The notes beneath the pieces are model-generated. The model saw only the letters and a list, made by a program, of their open reading frames with translations. It was not told where the DNA came from and did no database searches. From contig JANWWX010000009.1 in NCBI GenBank assembly GCA_025057195.1, forward strand, positions 1 to 14,629: a stretch of 14,629 nucleotides of DNA. The letters are read 5' to 3'. Positions 7,557 to 13,976 of this stretch are shown one piece after another. This stretch comes from Leptospiraceae bacterium (GTDB lineage Bacteria > Spirochaetota > Leptospiria > Turneriellales > Turneriellaceae). Position numbers and translations under genes: made by a program. Numbering within the stretch: the first letter of the stretch is position 1; the number at the start of each line of letters is the position of its first letter.

Positions 7557-8567
7557 TCAAGGACCAAGGTACTTCTTTTTGGCAGCGTTGTGCTCGCGCA
7601 GGTCTTTAGAAAAATGGTGTGCGCCATCGCCTTTGAGTACAAAAAACTTGTAGTCAGTTTTTTCTGGGTTGACTGTGGCATTGAGCGCGGCCAAACCGGG
7701 TGAGCCAATCGGTCCGGGTGGCAGCCCCCGTACGCGGTACGTGTTGTAGGGGGATTCGATTTCGAGATCTTTATAAAAAAGCCGTGGCTTGGGCTTTTCA
7801 AAAAGGTATTGCACCGTCGCACACGACTCCAGTGGCTCATTGTCGCGCAACCGGTTATGGAAGACCGCGGCAATCAGCGCACGTTCTTCTTTTAGTTTAG
7901 CCTCGCGCTCGACAATGCTCGCCAAGATGACTGTCTCGTGGATTTTTTTGGGATCGGTGGGGAAGTTGGGGATAGTTTTCACTTTTTCGAAAAAATGCTC
8001 CACCATGTGTGCGATGATTTTTTCTTTAGGGTAGCCTTGCGGTAAGTGATAGGTATCTGGGAAAATATAGCCCTCGACACTCTTGGCTGGAATCTGGAAT
8101 TTTTCAAGCAGGCTTTTTTTCGAGGCAAATTCCAAAAATTCTGCGCGCGAGGCGAAAAATTTTTTTTCCGTCAAAAGGTCGCCGATCTGGCGGTTGTGCC
8201 AGCCCTCAGGGATGGTGACACTGATGGTCTTGGTTTTGCCGCTGGTGATGGTGCGCGCAATTTCCAGCGCAGACATCCCGTCGTTGAGTTCGTAGATGCC
8301 ATACTTGATCCGCGACGCCTTGCCGGTAAGCCGCATGTACATCTTGAAAAAGAATGGGCTGTGGATCAGGCCGACGTTCTGGAGTCTAGTGGTTACCGCT
8401 GCAAGACCACTTCCGGATTTTACCGCAAAGTCGATATGGCGCGAGCCATCCCCGACACTCCGCAGCGCTACGGCCATGCTGGCAGAAAATAGCACAAGTC
8501 CTGAAAATAAAATTAACGCTACGGCCAGCCAGATTTTGCGGTAACGCAAATGCAAATCTTGTAGCAT
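7557..8567 (-). CDS. mltG: Endolytic peptidoglycan transglycosylase MltG
   Basis: MltG (YceG) is an inner-membrane enzyme that cleaves nascent glycan strands and sets their length. The 336-residue product has a short basic cytoplasmic N-terminus, one membrane anchor at about residues 12-33 (IWLAVALILFSGLVLFS), and a periplasmic part. The latter shows VTIPEGWHNRQI (117-128), EGYIFPDTYHL (165-175), ILASIVEREA (214-223) with Glu220 as the expected catalytic residue, SPYNTYRVRGLPPGPIGSPG (272-291) and HHFSKDLREHN (317-327). This is the standard MltG motif order. One local difference is LESCATVQY, where the family usually has a Ser-Asp-Pro before TVQY. It appears to be the first gene of an operon with the acyl-CoA dehydrogenase and a membrane protein. 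No convincing promoter was found on the minus strand upstream. Confidence 0.94.
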   Translation of the reverse strand: MLQDLHLRYRKIWLAVALILFSGLVLFSASMAVALRSVGDGSRHIDFAVKSGSGLAAVTTRLQNVGLIHSPFFFKMYMRLTGKASRIKYGIYELNDGMSALEIARTITSGKTKTISVTIPEGWHNRQIGDLLTEKKFFASRAEFLEFASKKSLLEKFQIPAKSVEGYIFPDTYHLPQGYPKEKIIAHMVEHFFEKVKTIPNFPTDPKKIHETVILASIVEREAKLKEERALIAAVFHNRLRDNEPLESCATVQYLFEKPKPRLFYKDLEIESPYNTYRVRGLPPGPIGSPGLAALNATVNPEKTDYKFFVLKGDGAHHFSKDLREHNAAKKKYLGP

Positions 8568-8599
8568 GCATGCGGCTTCGTGCTGAATTCAGGGTGTAA

Positions 8600-8635
8600 A
8601 CCATTGTTCATGTTGATAACCACCCAACCAATGGT
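8600..8635. repeat. Inverted repeat overlapping a promoter, possible operator
   Basis: ACCATTG (8600-8606) and its reverse complement CAATGGT (8629-8635) are 22 bases apart. They flank the -35 element and reach the first base of the -10 element of the plus-strand promoter at 8613-8640, in the spacer between mltG and the gene at 8765. The arrangement would suit a dimeric regulator, but seven-base arms can arise by chance. Confidence 0.3.
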
Positions 8636-8640
8636 ATAAA
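8613..8640 (+). promoter_or_regulatory. Sigma-70-like promoter for the DUF1564-like gene
   Basis: TTGATA (8613-8618) and TATAAA (8635-8640) are 16 bases apart, each matching five of six consensus positions. Transcription would start near 8647, giving a leader of about 118 bases that contains the A/T-rich hairpin at 8705-8725. No other plus-strand promoter in this spacer is as good. Confidence 0.5.
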
Positions 8641-8704
8641 AAAACACCGCAACCCACAGGGCGAGAGTGCTAGGTAAAAACCCCAAAAGTCACTACCAAA
8701 AAAA

Positions 8705-8725
8705 TTTTTCAGAAAAACTGAAAAA
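8705..8725. repeat. A/T-rich hairpin in the leader of the 8765 gene
   Basis: TTTTTCAG (8705-8712) and CTGAAAAA (8718-8725) flank the loop AAAAA. It lies 40 bases before the start of the next gene. The stem is A/T rich and weak as RNA, so a DNA-level operator is as likely as an RNA structure. Confidence 0.4.
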
Positions 8726-8764
8726 ATTCCGCGATTTTTGGGTATTTAATATATAGAGGGACTT

Positions 8765-9226
8765 ATGGACGAAAAACGCAAAACTAGTATATCTCTGCCA
8801 GTGCCGGCGGAGAATCTCTGCCATAAACACTACCGTTTTGTCATGGCAAACTTAGCATTCTATTTGCGCTACCTGCGCCGGCACTTACCGTCACGGCAAA
8901 AACTGCGCACGCACAACGATGGCAGCGACGGCATCACCATTGTGCAGGTCTATTGGGATATGGAAACCTACGGCTCTCTACACACGCTCGCGTTTGCATT
9001 GCGCTGGTCGGTGTCGCATCTTATATTCGTGATGCTATGCTTGGCTGAAGAAGGGATTGTTCCCGGGGCGGAGCATCTGGAAGCTGAAGACCGAGGAATG
9101 TTTTTCAGTAATTACGGCATGAAAATCAAAATGTGGGGCACTGAGGGGTATATTTACACCGAATTTTTACAGTTTTCCTCATCAAAACCTCCATCCGCCA
9201 CCACAGCAGGCAACGCGAAGCGATAG
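8765..9226 (+). CDS. Hypothetical protein resembling DUF1564 proteins
   Basis: The 153-residue product is soluble and basic in its first half. It has a helical stretch LAFYLRYLRRHLPSRQKL (about 31-48), then a conserved-looking core with a tryptophan, VQVYWDMETYGSLHTLAFA, followed by WSVSHLIFVMLCLAEEGI. The order (basic helix, short strand, Trp, then V-S-x-x-x-x-F and a leucine-rich helix ending in EEG) recalls the ribbon-helix-helix-like DUF1564 proteins found in many copies in Leptospira, but this is from memory and weak. The C-terminus is a Ser/Pro/Ala tail. GAGGGA (8756-8761) gives the start good support, and a promoter lies upstream. It stands alone between mltG and a transposase relic. 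If the family call holds, the product may be a small DNA-binding protein; that is inference. Confidence 0.65.
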   Translation: MDEKRKTSISLPVPAENLCHKHYRFVMANLAFYLRYLRRHLPSRQKLRTHNDGSDGITIVQVYWDMETYGSLHTLAFALRWSVSHLIFVMLCLAEEGIVPGAEHLEAEDRGMFFSNYGMKIKMWGTEGYIYTEFLQFSSSKPPSATTAGNAKR

Positions 9227-9321
9227 AAAACAGGATTTTGCCGCTGGATTGCAAAATAGCCATAAGATTGGTGTGCTTGATGACTTCAAATTACACATGC
9301 TGCCTGCCATGTCCGCGTGCG

Positions 9322-9514
9322 GCGGTATTTCGTAACTGGCTTTATGAACGGCGCGCAAAGTCTTATGGTGCGCACAGCGTGCTAGATAAAGCGTACTATG
9401 TTTTATTCCCTTTTGGCCACTGCGCGATTGTGTGGCCATGAACCTCACAAATACTTGCCCTACTTGTTCTACGGCTACCCTATGCGCGCACTAGAGAAGA
9501 AATCCGTGAACTAA
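9322..9514 (+). pseudogene. Decayed IS66-family transposase (TnpC) C-terminal fragment
   Basis: Two adjoining frames carry pieces that match the end of IS66 TnpC in the right order. The first frame (9322-9405) reads VFRNWLYERRAKSYG then SVLDKAYYVL, like the family's WL...KS.LGKA..Y segment. From the ATG at 9398, shifted one frame, the sequence reads MFYSLLATARLCGHEPHKYL then PYLFYGYP and stops at 9514. This resembles the IS66 ending in which YSLIETAK.NG.EP..YL is followed by ..LF..LP. The segment that should lie between them, containing the DNN..ER motif with the catalytic Glu, is absent, so the fragment has an internal deletion plus frameshift and cannot be active. No start or upstream domains were found. 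Recognition is by pattern memory, not alignment. Confidence 0.55.
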
Positions 9515-9592
9515 TACCCTTCCACTTGCCGCCGTAGCGATTCTGCTTTAGAATTTTTCACTGAAACAGAGCGAACCGAAACTTTTGGCGTT

Positions 9593-9620
9593 GACCCCTA
9601 GATGGGGTTTTCCGGGGGTC
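9593..9620 (+). promoter_or_regulatory. Mutually exclusive hairpins upstream of the ceramidase gene
   Basis: ACCCC (9594-9598) can pair with GGGGT (9604-9608), leaving a TTTT run to 9611, like a short terminator. The slightly longer GACCCC (9593-9598) can instead pair with GGGGTC (9615-9620). Both use the same left arm, so only one can form. The arrangement recalls an attenuator but the stems are short and no leader peptide or promoter was found. Confidence 0.25.
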
Positions 9621-9703
9621 GTTTCAACCGATGCTTGGGCAATTCCATAGCAGAGGCTCCATAGCTTTACTTGCCGCATTGTTTTTGCAAAATAAAAAGC
9701 CAC

Positions 9704-11686
9704 ATGCAGCAACCCAATAGCCAAAATGGCACCTACCTCGTTGGCTGCGGCATCTATGACATCACAGGCCCCGCTGCGGAGGTCGGTATGATGGGCTTTG
9801 CCGACCCGGCGCAGACAACGGCGGGCATTTTCATGCGGCTTTATGCGCGCGCGTTCATCTTTGGTGATGAAAAGTCGCGCGTGGTCTTCGTCTGCTCCGA
9901 TTTATGCATGATCTTCCAGGCTGTCAAGCAAGCGGTGGTGCGTAAACTTGCAGCCGATGCGGAACTCAGCCGTTGGTATGGCGATGCCAACGTGCTTTTG
10001 AGCGCCACGCATACGCACAGTGGTCCAGGTGGTTATTCACACCATTTTCTTTACAACATCACAACCAGAGGTTTTATCCCGCAGAATTTTAATGCGATTG
10101 TCGAGGGGATATACCAGGCGATCCGGCGTGCGCACTTTAACTTGGAACCGGGGCGCATCTTCGTCGCGCGTGGGCCAGTCGAGGGCTATGGCTTCAACCG
10201 CGCCGCACGGGCATACGAGCGTAACCCCGCCGCCGAGCGCGCCCGTTATGCGCACAACATCGATAACGAAATGCTGCTTTTGAAGTTGGTCAGCACCAAC
10301 GGCGAAGAGCTGGGCATGATCAACTGGCTTGGCGTACACCCAACCTCGATTGGGCCTGCAAACCGCCTCATTGGTGGTGACCACAAGGGATTGGCCGCGT
10401 ACTGGTTTGAGCGCGACCACGGCACCAATATCCACCGTGAAAAGACCTTTGTGGCGGCTTTTGCCCTTGCTCCTGCTGGTGATGTCTCACCCAATCTGTG
10501 GGGGCCGGCAGATGGCAAACACGACTACGAACGCATGGCGCTTATCGCGCGCAAACAATACGATGCGGCGGTGAGGCTTTACCGCGATGCCAAAGAGCCG
10601 TTGTCTGGACCGGTTGATTTCCGTCACTTTTACCGCGACTTTTCGAATATTTATATCGAAGAATTGGGGGTGCGCACGGTGCCGGCGGCGATGGGGGCAA
10701 GTTTTATGGCGGGCAGCACCGACGACAATGCCTCGCAGGTGTCAATTTTTGAAGATGGTGCCACGGTCGATTCGCTGCGCGGCAACCAAAAGGTGTTGGC
10801 GAAGCTCATCGATTCCTTTTTTGGCCTGCTCTGGCCGAAAACCTTGGACGAGGAGTATATCCGCGGCCAGGCGCCGAAGAAGATCCTCATCCCGACCGGG
10901 CTTGCCACATGGGATGGCAATCCATGGACACCGCAGATCTTGCCGCTGCAGCTAGTACGCATTGGACAGTTGGTTCTGGTAGCGCAGCCCACTGAAATTA
11001 CCACCATGGCCGGCCGCAGGTTGCGCGAACGCCTTCTGGCGATCCTCAAACCAGCAGGAATCGAACAGATTGTGGTGGTCTCGCATTCCAATGCGTATGC
11101 CTCGTACGTGACAACTCCTGAAGAATATGCGGCGCAGGAATACGAAGGAGCATCGACGCATTTTGGCCCACACACACTCGATGCCTTCATCCAAGAATTC
11201 TGCCGCTTGGCCGAAGCGCTCAAAGGGGGATATGCCGTACCGCAGGGGATTTATCCACCAGACTTTGCCTGGACACAGGTGCATTTCCTTCCAGGGGTGC
11301 TCTACGATAGCCCGCCTGAAGGCCATGCCTTTGGGGACGTGCTGCAAGATGCCAAAGTGCAGTATGCCCGCGGCGAAAAGGTGGTGGTCGAATTTGTTGC
11401 CGCGCATCCCCGCAACGATCTTTTGACGATGTCGGACTTTGCTGCCGTTGAGCAAAAAACTGGCGATGGTTTTCGGCAAATCCTCGGCGACCGCGATCCA
11501 GAACTCATTTTCCGCTGGCAGCGCCTGCGTGGTGCTGAGTCCAAAGCCATCATCGAATGGGATACTGCGCAAGCCGATCCCGGCGAATACCGCATCCGTT
11601 ACCGCGGTGTGGCCAAAACAGCGATCTGGGGCAATAAAACACCGTTTGTAGGGTTTTCGCGTGTTTTTCGCTTAGTGGCCGCTTAA
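9704..11686 (+). CDS. Neutral/alkaline ceramidase family hydrolase, no signal peptide seen
   Basis: The 660-residue product matches neutral ceramidases, zinc amidases that cleave ceramide to sphingosine and fatty acid. Key elements are YDITGPAAEVGMMGFADP (18-35), THTHSGPGG with a zinc-ligand histidine (about 102-110), NWLGVHPTS with His212, AGDVSPN with Ser262 at the position of the catalytic serine, PTEITTMAGRRLR with Glu431, and NAYASYVTTPEEY (Tyr465/468 region). All expected zinc and active-site positions appear kept, and a C-terminal beta domain follows. The ATG at 9704 is preferred; a TTG at 9671 would add MPHCFCKIKSH. Neither start gives a signal peptide, unlike most secreted bacterial ceramidases, so the enzyme may be cytoplasmic or use another export route. 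No clear ribosome-binding site. Its stop overlaps that of gcvPB by four bases. Confidence 0.9.
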   Translation: MQQPNSQNGTYLVGCGIYDITGPAAEVGMMGFADPAQTTAGIFMRLYARAFIFGDEKSRVVFVCSDLCMIFQAVKQAVVRKLAADAELSRWYGDANVLLSATHTHSGPGGYSHHFLYNITTRGFIPQNFNAIVEGIYQAIRRAHFNLEPGRIFVARGPVEGYGFNRAARAYERNPAAERARYAHNIDNEMLLLKLVSTNGEELGMINWLGVHPTSIGPANRLIGGDHKGLAAYWFERDHGTNIHREKTFVAAFALAPAGDVSPNLWGPADGKHDYERMALIARKQYDAAVRLYRDAKEPLSGPVDFRHFYRDFSNIYIEELGVRTVPAAMGASFMAGSTDDNASQVSIFEDGATVDSLRGNQKVLAKLIDSFFGLLWPKTLDEEYIRGQAPKKILIPTGLATWDGNPWTPQILPLQLVRIGQLVLVAQPTEITTMAGRRLRERLLAILKPAGIEQIVVVSHSNAYASYVTTPEEYAAQEYEGASTHFGPHTLDAFIQEFCRLAEALKGGYAVPQGIYPPDFAWTQVHFLPGVLYDSPPEGHAFGDVLQDAKVQYARGEKVVVEFVAAHPRNDLLTMSDFAAVEQKTGDGFRQILGDRDPELIFRWQRLRGAESKAIIEWDTAQADPGEYRIRYRGVAKTAIWGNKTPFVGFSRVFRLVAA

Positions 11687-13134
11687 GAGCCGAGCCAGCT
11701 CAGCTGCGGATTGCGGGCAGCACTGACTTCGTCAATCTGCGTGACAAAGGTCTCTTGGGCGCCGGCGCGGTACTTTTCTGGTTCAGAGCAGATTGCGCAG
11801 ATGGCTTCGATGAATAGATCGAGTTCCTCTTTGGGTTCGGTTTCGGTCGGTTCGATCATGATTGCGCCATTCACGTTGAGCGGAAAATAGACCGTCGGTG
11901 CATAAAAGCCAAAATCGAGCAGGGCCTTGGCCAAGTTGGCGGTCGTCAGCCCCCGCTTGCTCAAGCCGTCTTGGCTGAAGACGACCTCGTGCATCGACGG
12001 GCTGGGCGCAGCCAGGGTCAAAATGCCCTGCAGTTTTTGGCGTAGGTAGTTGGCGTTGAGGACCGCGGTTTCGGCAATTCGGTGGATGTTAGAGCCCCAG
12101 CTTTTTAGGAATGCCCATGCCCGTAGGATGTTGCCAAATTGGCCATAATAAGCTTTGACTCGGCCAATCGACTGCGGTGGATCATAGAACTCGAAGCCCA
12201 AAGAAAGATCATTGGGATTGCGTGGGCGAATTTGTCCCAGCGGCAAGAATGGCAGCATGCGCTCTGAGCAGCCCAGTGCACCTTGGCCAGGGCCACCGCC
12301 ACCATGCGGTGTGCTGAAGGTCTTGTGCAGATTGAGCTGCGTAAGGTCTGCGCCCATGGCAGAAAAAGAAATTTTACCCACGAGCGCGTTGAGGTTAGCA
12401 CCGTCGATATAAAGCAGCGCGCCGACCCGGTCAAGCTCCTGCTTTATTTCTTTAATCTCTGTTTCAAAAATCCCGAGTGTATTGGGATTGGTCAGCATCA
12501 GCGCGGCGACCTCGGGCGAAAGGAGCTTTTGCAACTCCTCGCGGTCGAGGAGCCCGTCTGGGCGCGAGCGCACTTTGGCTGTCTGGAATCCCGCCATCGC
12601 AGCCGATGCGGGGTTAGTACCGTGCGCACTTTCGGGGATTATAATGGTCGTGCGCTTTTCGCCCCGGCTGAGGAAGTACTGGCGGATCATCAAAACCCCG
12701 ATCAGTTCCCCATGCGCTCCGGCGGCGGGCTGCACCGTGACCGCGGGCAAATCGAGCAGGCGGCGCAGCATGTCCTCCGTTTCCCAGATGATGTGGAGCA
12801 CCGGTTGCAAAAATTCGGGCGGCAGCATAGGATGCATGCCGTGCAGCCGAGCGTCTGCGGCTACATGCTCGTTGATCAGCGGGTTATATTTCATGGTGCA
12901 TGAGCCTAAAGGATAAAGCCCGTCGTCCCACGAATAGTTACTCTTGGCCAGACGGTGGTAGTGGCGCACCAGCTCGACTTCCGAGAGGTGCGGGAAAGGC
13001 TGCTCTGGTGCCCGGGGGTTTTGGAGTAGTGGGTGTTTGGATTCGGCGAATTGCGCGGCCAGGCGTTCCTGTTCAGGATAGTCGCAGAGTAGGCGTTCCT
13101 TGCGTACGGTCTGGCGTGTGGTGTGGCGTTTCAT
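11683..13134 (-). CDS. gcvPB: Glycine dehydrogenase (decarboxylating) subunit 2, GcvPB
   Basis: This is the PLP-binding half of the two-subunit P-protein of the glycine cleavage system, which decarboxylates glycine and loads the aminomethyl group on the H-protein. The 483-residue product has YPLGSCTMKYNP (74-85), PAAGAHGELIG (136-146), PESAHGTNPASAAMAGF (167-183), the IDGANLNALVG stretch (243-253), and NLHKTFSTPHGGGGPG (268-283), where Lys271 should hold PLP. A fused P-protein would be about twice as long, so a separate GcvPA is needed, but none is in the window, nor are gcvT or gcvH. The start lies three bases after the stop of the nucleoside phosphorylase gene, and its GAGGAA ribosome-binding site is formed by that gene's last codons, so the two are coupled. 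The gene is last in its operon. Confidence 0.95.
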   Translation of the reverse strand: MKRHTTRQTVRKERLLCDYPEQERLAAQFAESKHPLLQNPRAPEQPFPHLSEVELVRHYHRLAKSNYSWDDGLYPLGSCTMKYNPLINEHVAADARLHGMHPMLPPEFLQPVLHIIWETEDMLRRLLDLPAVTVQPAAGAHGELIGVLMIRQYFLSRGEKRTTIIIPESAHGTNPASAAMAGFQTAKVRSRPDGLLDREELQKLLSPEVAALMLTNPNTLGIFETEIKEIKQELDRVGALLYIDGANLNALVGKISFSAMGADLTQLNLHKTFSTPHGGGGPGQGALGCSERMLPFLPLGQIRPRNPNDLSLGFEFYDPPQSIGRVKAYYGQFGNILRAWAFLKSWGSNIHRIAETAVLNANYLRQKLQGILTLAAPSPSMHEVVFSQDGLSKRGLTTANLAKALLDFGFYAPTVYFPLNVNGAIMIEPTETEPKEELDLFIEAICAICSEPEKYRAGAQETFVTQIDEVSAARNPQLSWLGS

Positions 13135-13137
13135 GGG

Positions 13138-13971
13138 CTATTCCTCATCGATACGGCGCAGCACGGCCAAAAGTAGCCGCTCAAAGTCACTTTTCCGTTG
13201 GCCTGCTACTTCTATTACCTCGTTGTGGTGGAGCGGACTGCCCATGCCGGCAGCCATATTGCTGATAAGGCTTATGCCGAGAATCCGCATCCCACATTGG
13301 CGTGCGACAATTGCCTCAGGGACTGTGCTCATGCCACAGGCATCAGCTCCCAAAATGCGCAGCATGCGGATTTCTGCCGGTGTCTCATAGGCAGGGCCAC
13401 TTAAAGCAGCATAGACTCCCTCGTGGCAGGGAATGCCGAGTGCCGCGGCCTCCTCTTTTGCCATGCGGCGCAGAAGTGGGGTGTAGCTTTCGCTTTGGTC
13501 CACAAAACGTTCACCCCATTCAGGATAGTGCGGACCAATGAGAGGGTTAGTTCCCATGAGATTGATGTGGTCGCTGATGAGCATAAAATCCCCCGGGCGA
13601 AATTGCGGGTTGATGCCGCCAGCAGCATTGGTCAAAATCAGCGTACGCACACCAATGGCTGCCATCAAGCGCACCCCCAGTGCCACTTGCGCCATCGAAT
13701 AGCCTTCGTAGTAGTGGACACGGCCCTGCATGCACAGCACCGCTGTGTCCGCAAGAAAACCTGCGACAAATTGGCCACTGTGCCCAGGCACGGTAGACTG
13801 TGGGAAGTGCGGGATTTCGCGGTAGGCTACGACGGTTTTTTTCTCGGCACGTTCAGCAAAGGCCGAAAGCCCCGAGCCCAGCACAATCCCGGCTTGGATT
13901 GGCATCTCCACATGCTTACGCAGCACTGCTGCTGCCTCTTCGACCTGAGTCGGGGTGATAAAGTTGCCCAT
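13138..13971 (-). CDS. punA: Purine nucleoside phosphorylase, trimeric (inosine/guanosine) type
   Basis: This cytoplasmic salvage enzyme splits inosine and guanosine with phosphate into base and ribose-1-phosphate. The 277-residue product shows GIVLGSGLSAFA (28-39, phosphate-binding Ser33), VPGHSG (61-66), GRVHYYEGY (83-91, His86), TNAAGGINP (114-122), SDHINLMGTNPL (133-144), GPAYETPAEIRML (192-204, Glu196), GMSTVPE (213-219) and SLISN (234-238). Glu196 and Asn238 match the residues that select 6-oxopurines in trimeric enzymes. The ATG at 13971 is chosen over the upstream start at 14082 because the preceding gene stops at 13977, only five bases away, and the family length fits. It sits in the middle of an operon with the GerMN-like gene and gcvPB. 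The ribosome-binding site is weak. Confidence 0.94.
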   Translation of the reverse strand: MGNFITPTQVEEAAAVLRKHVEMPIQAGIVLGSGLSAFAERAEKKTVVAYREIPHFPQSTVPGHSGQFVAGFLADTAVLCMQGRVHYYEGYSMAQVALGVRLMAAIGVRTLILTNAAGGINPQFRPGDFMLISDHINLMGTNPLIGPHYPEWGERFVDQSESYTPLLRRMAKEEAAALGIPCHEGVYAALSGPAYETPAEIRMLRILGADACGMSTVPEAIVARQCGMRILGISLISNMAAGMGSPLHHNEVIEVAGQRKSDFERLLLAVLRRIDEE

Positions 13972-13976
13972 TACCG

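Larger units (their letters stand above)
9227..9703. other. 477-base stretch without an intact gene
   Basis: This spacer between the DUF1564-like gene and the ceramidase gene holds a frameshifted fragment resembling an IS66 transposase C-terminus (9322-9514) and competing G/C hairpins (9593-9620). The first 95 bases show no recognisable coding sequence. I found no clear promoter for the ceramidase gene and no terminal inverted repeats for the presumed insertion sequence. Confidence 0.6.

Noticed and set aside
8160..8167. Eight-base A run (minus strand) in mltG, considered as a phase-variation site
   Set aside because: It codes Glu-Lys-Lys-Phe in a normal stretch of MltG, and similar A/T runs occur in many genes here, so it is probably ordinary codon use.
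9182..9448. Minus-strand frame of 88 residues in the spacer before the ceramidase gene
   Set aside because: No ribosome-binding site, cysteine-rich and without domain pattern; the plus strand offers a better explanation as a transposase relic.
10952..11572. Minus-strand frame of 206 residues
   Set aside because: It is a shadow of the ceramidase gene, with no ribosome-binding site or recognisable motif.
12283..12903. Plus-strand frame of 206 residues
   Set aside because: It lies opposite gcvPB, whose PLP-binding motif lies in the same stretch.
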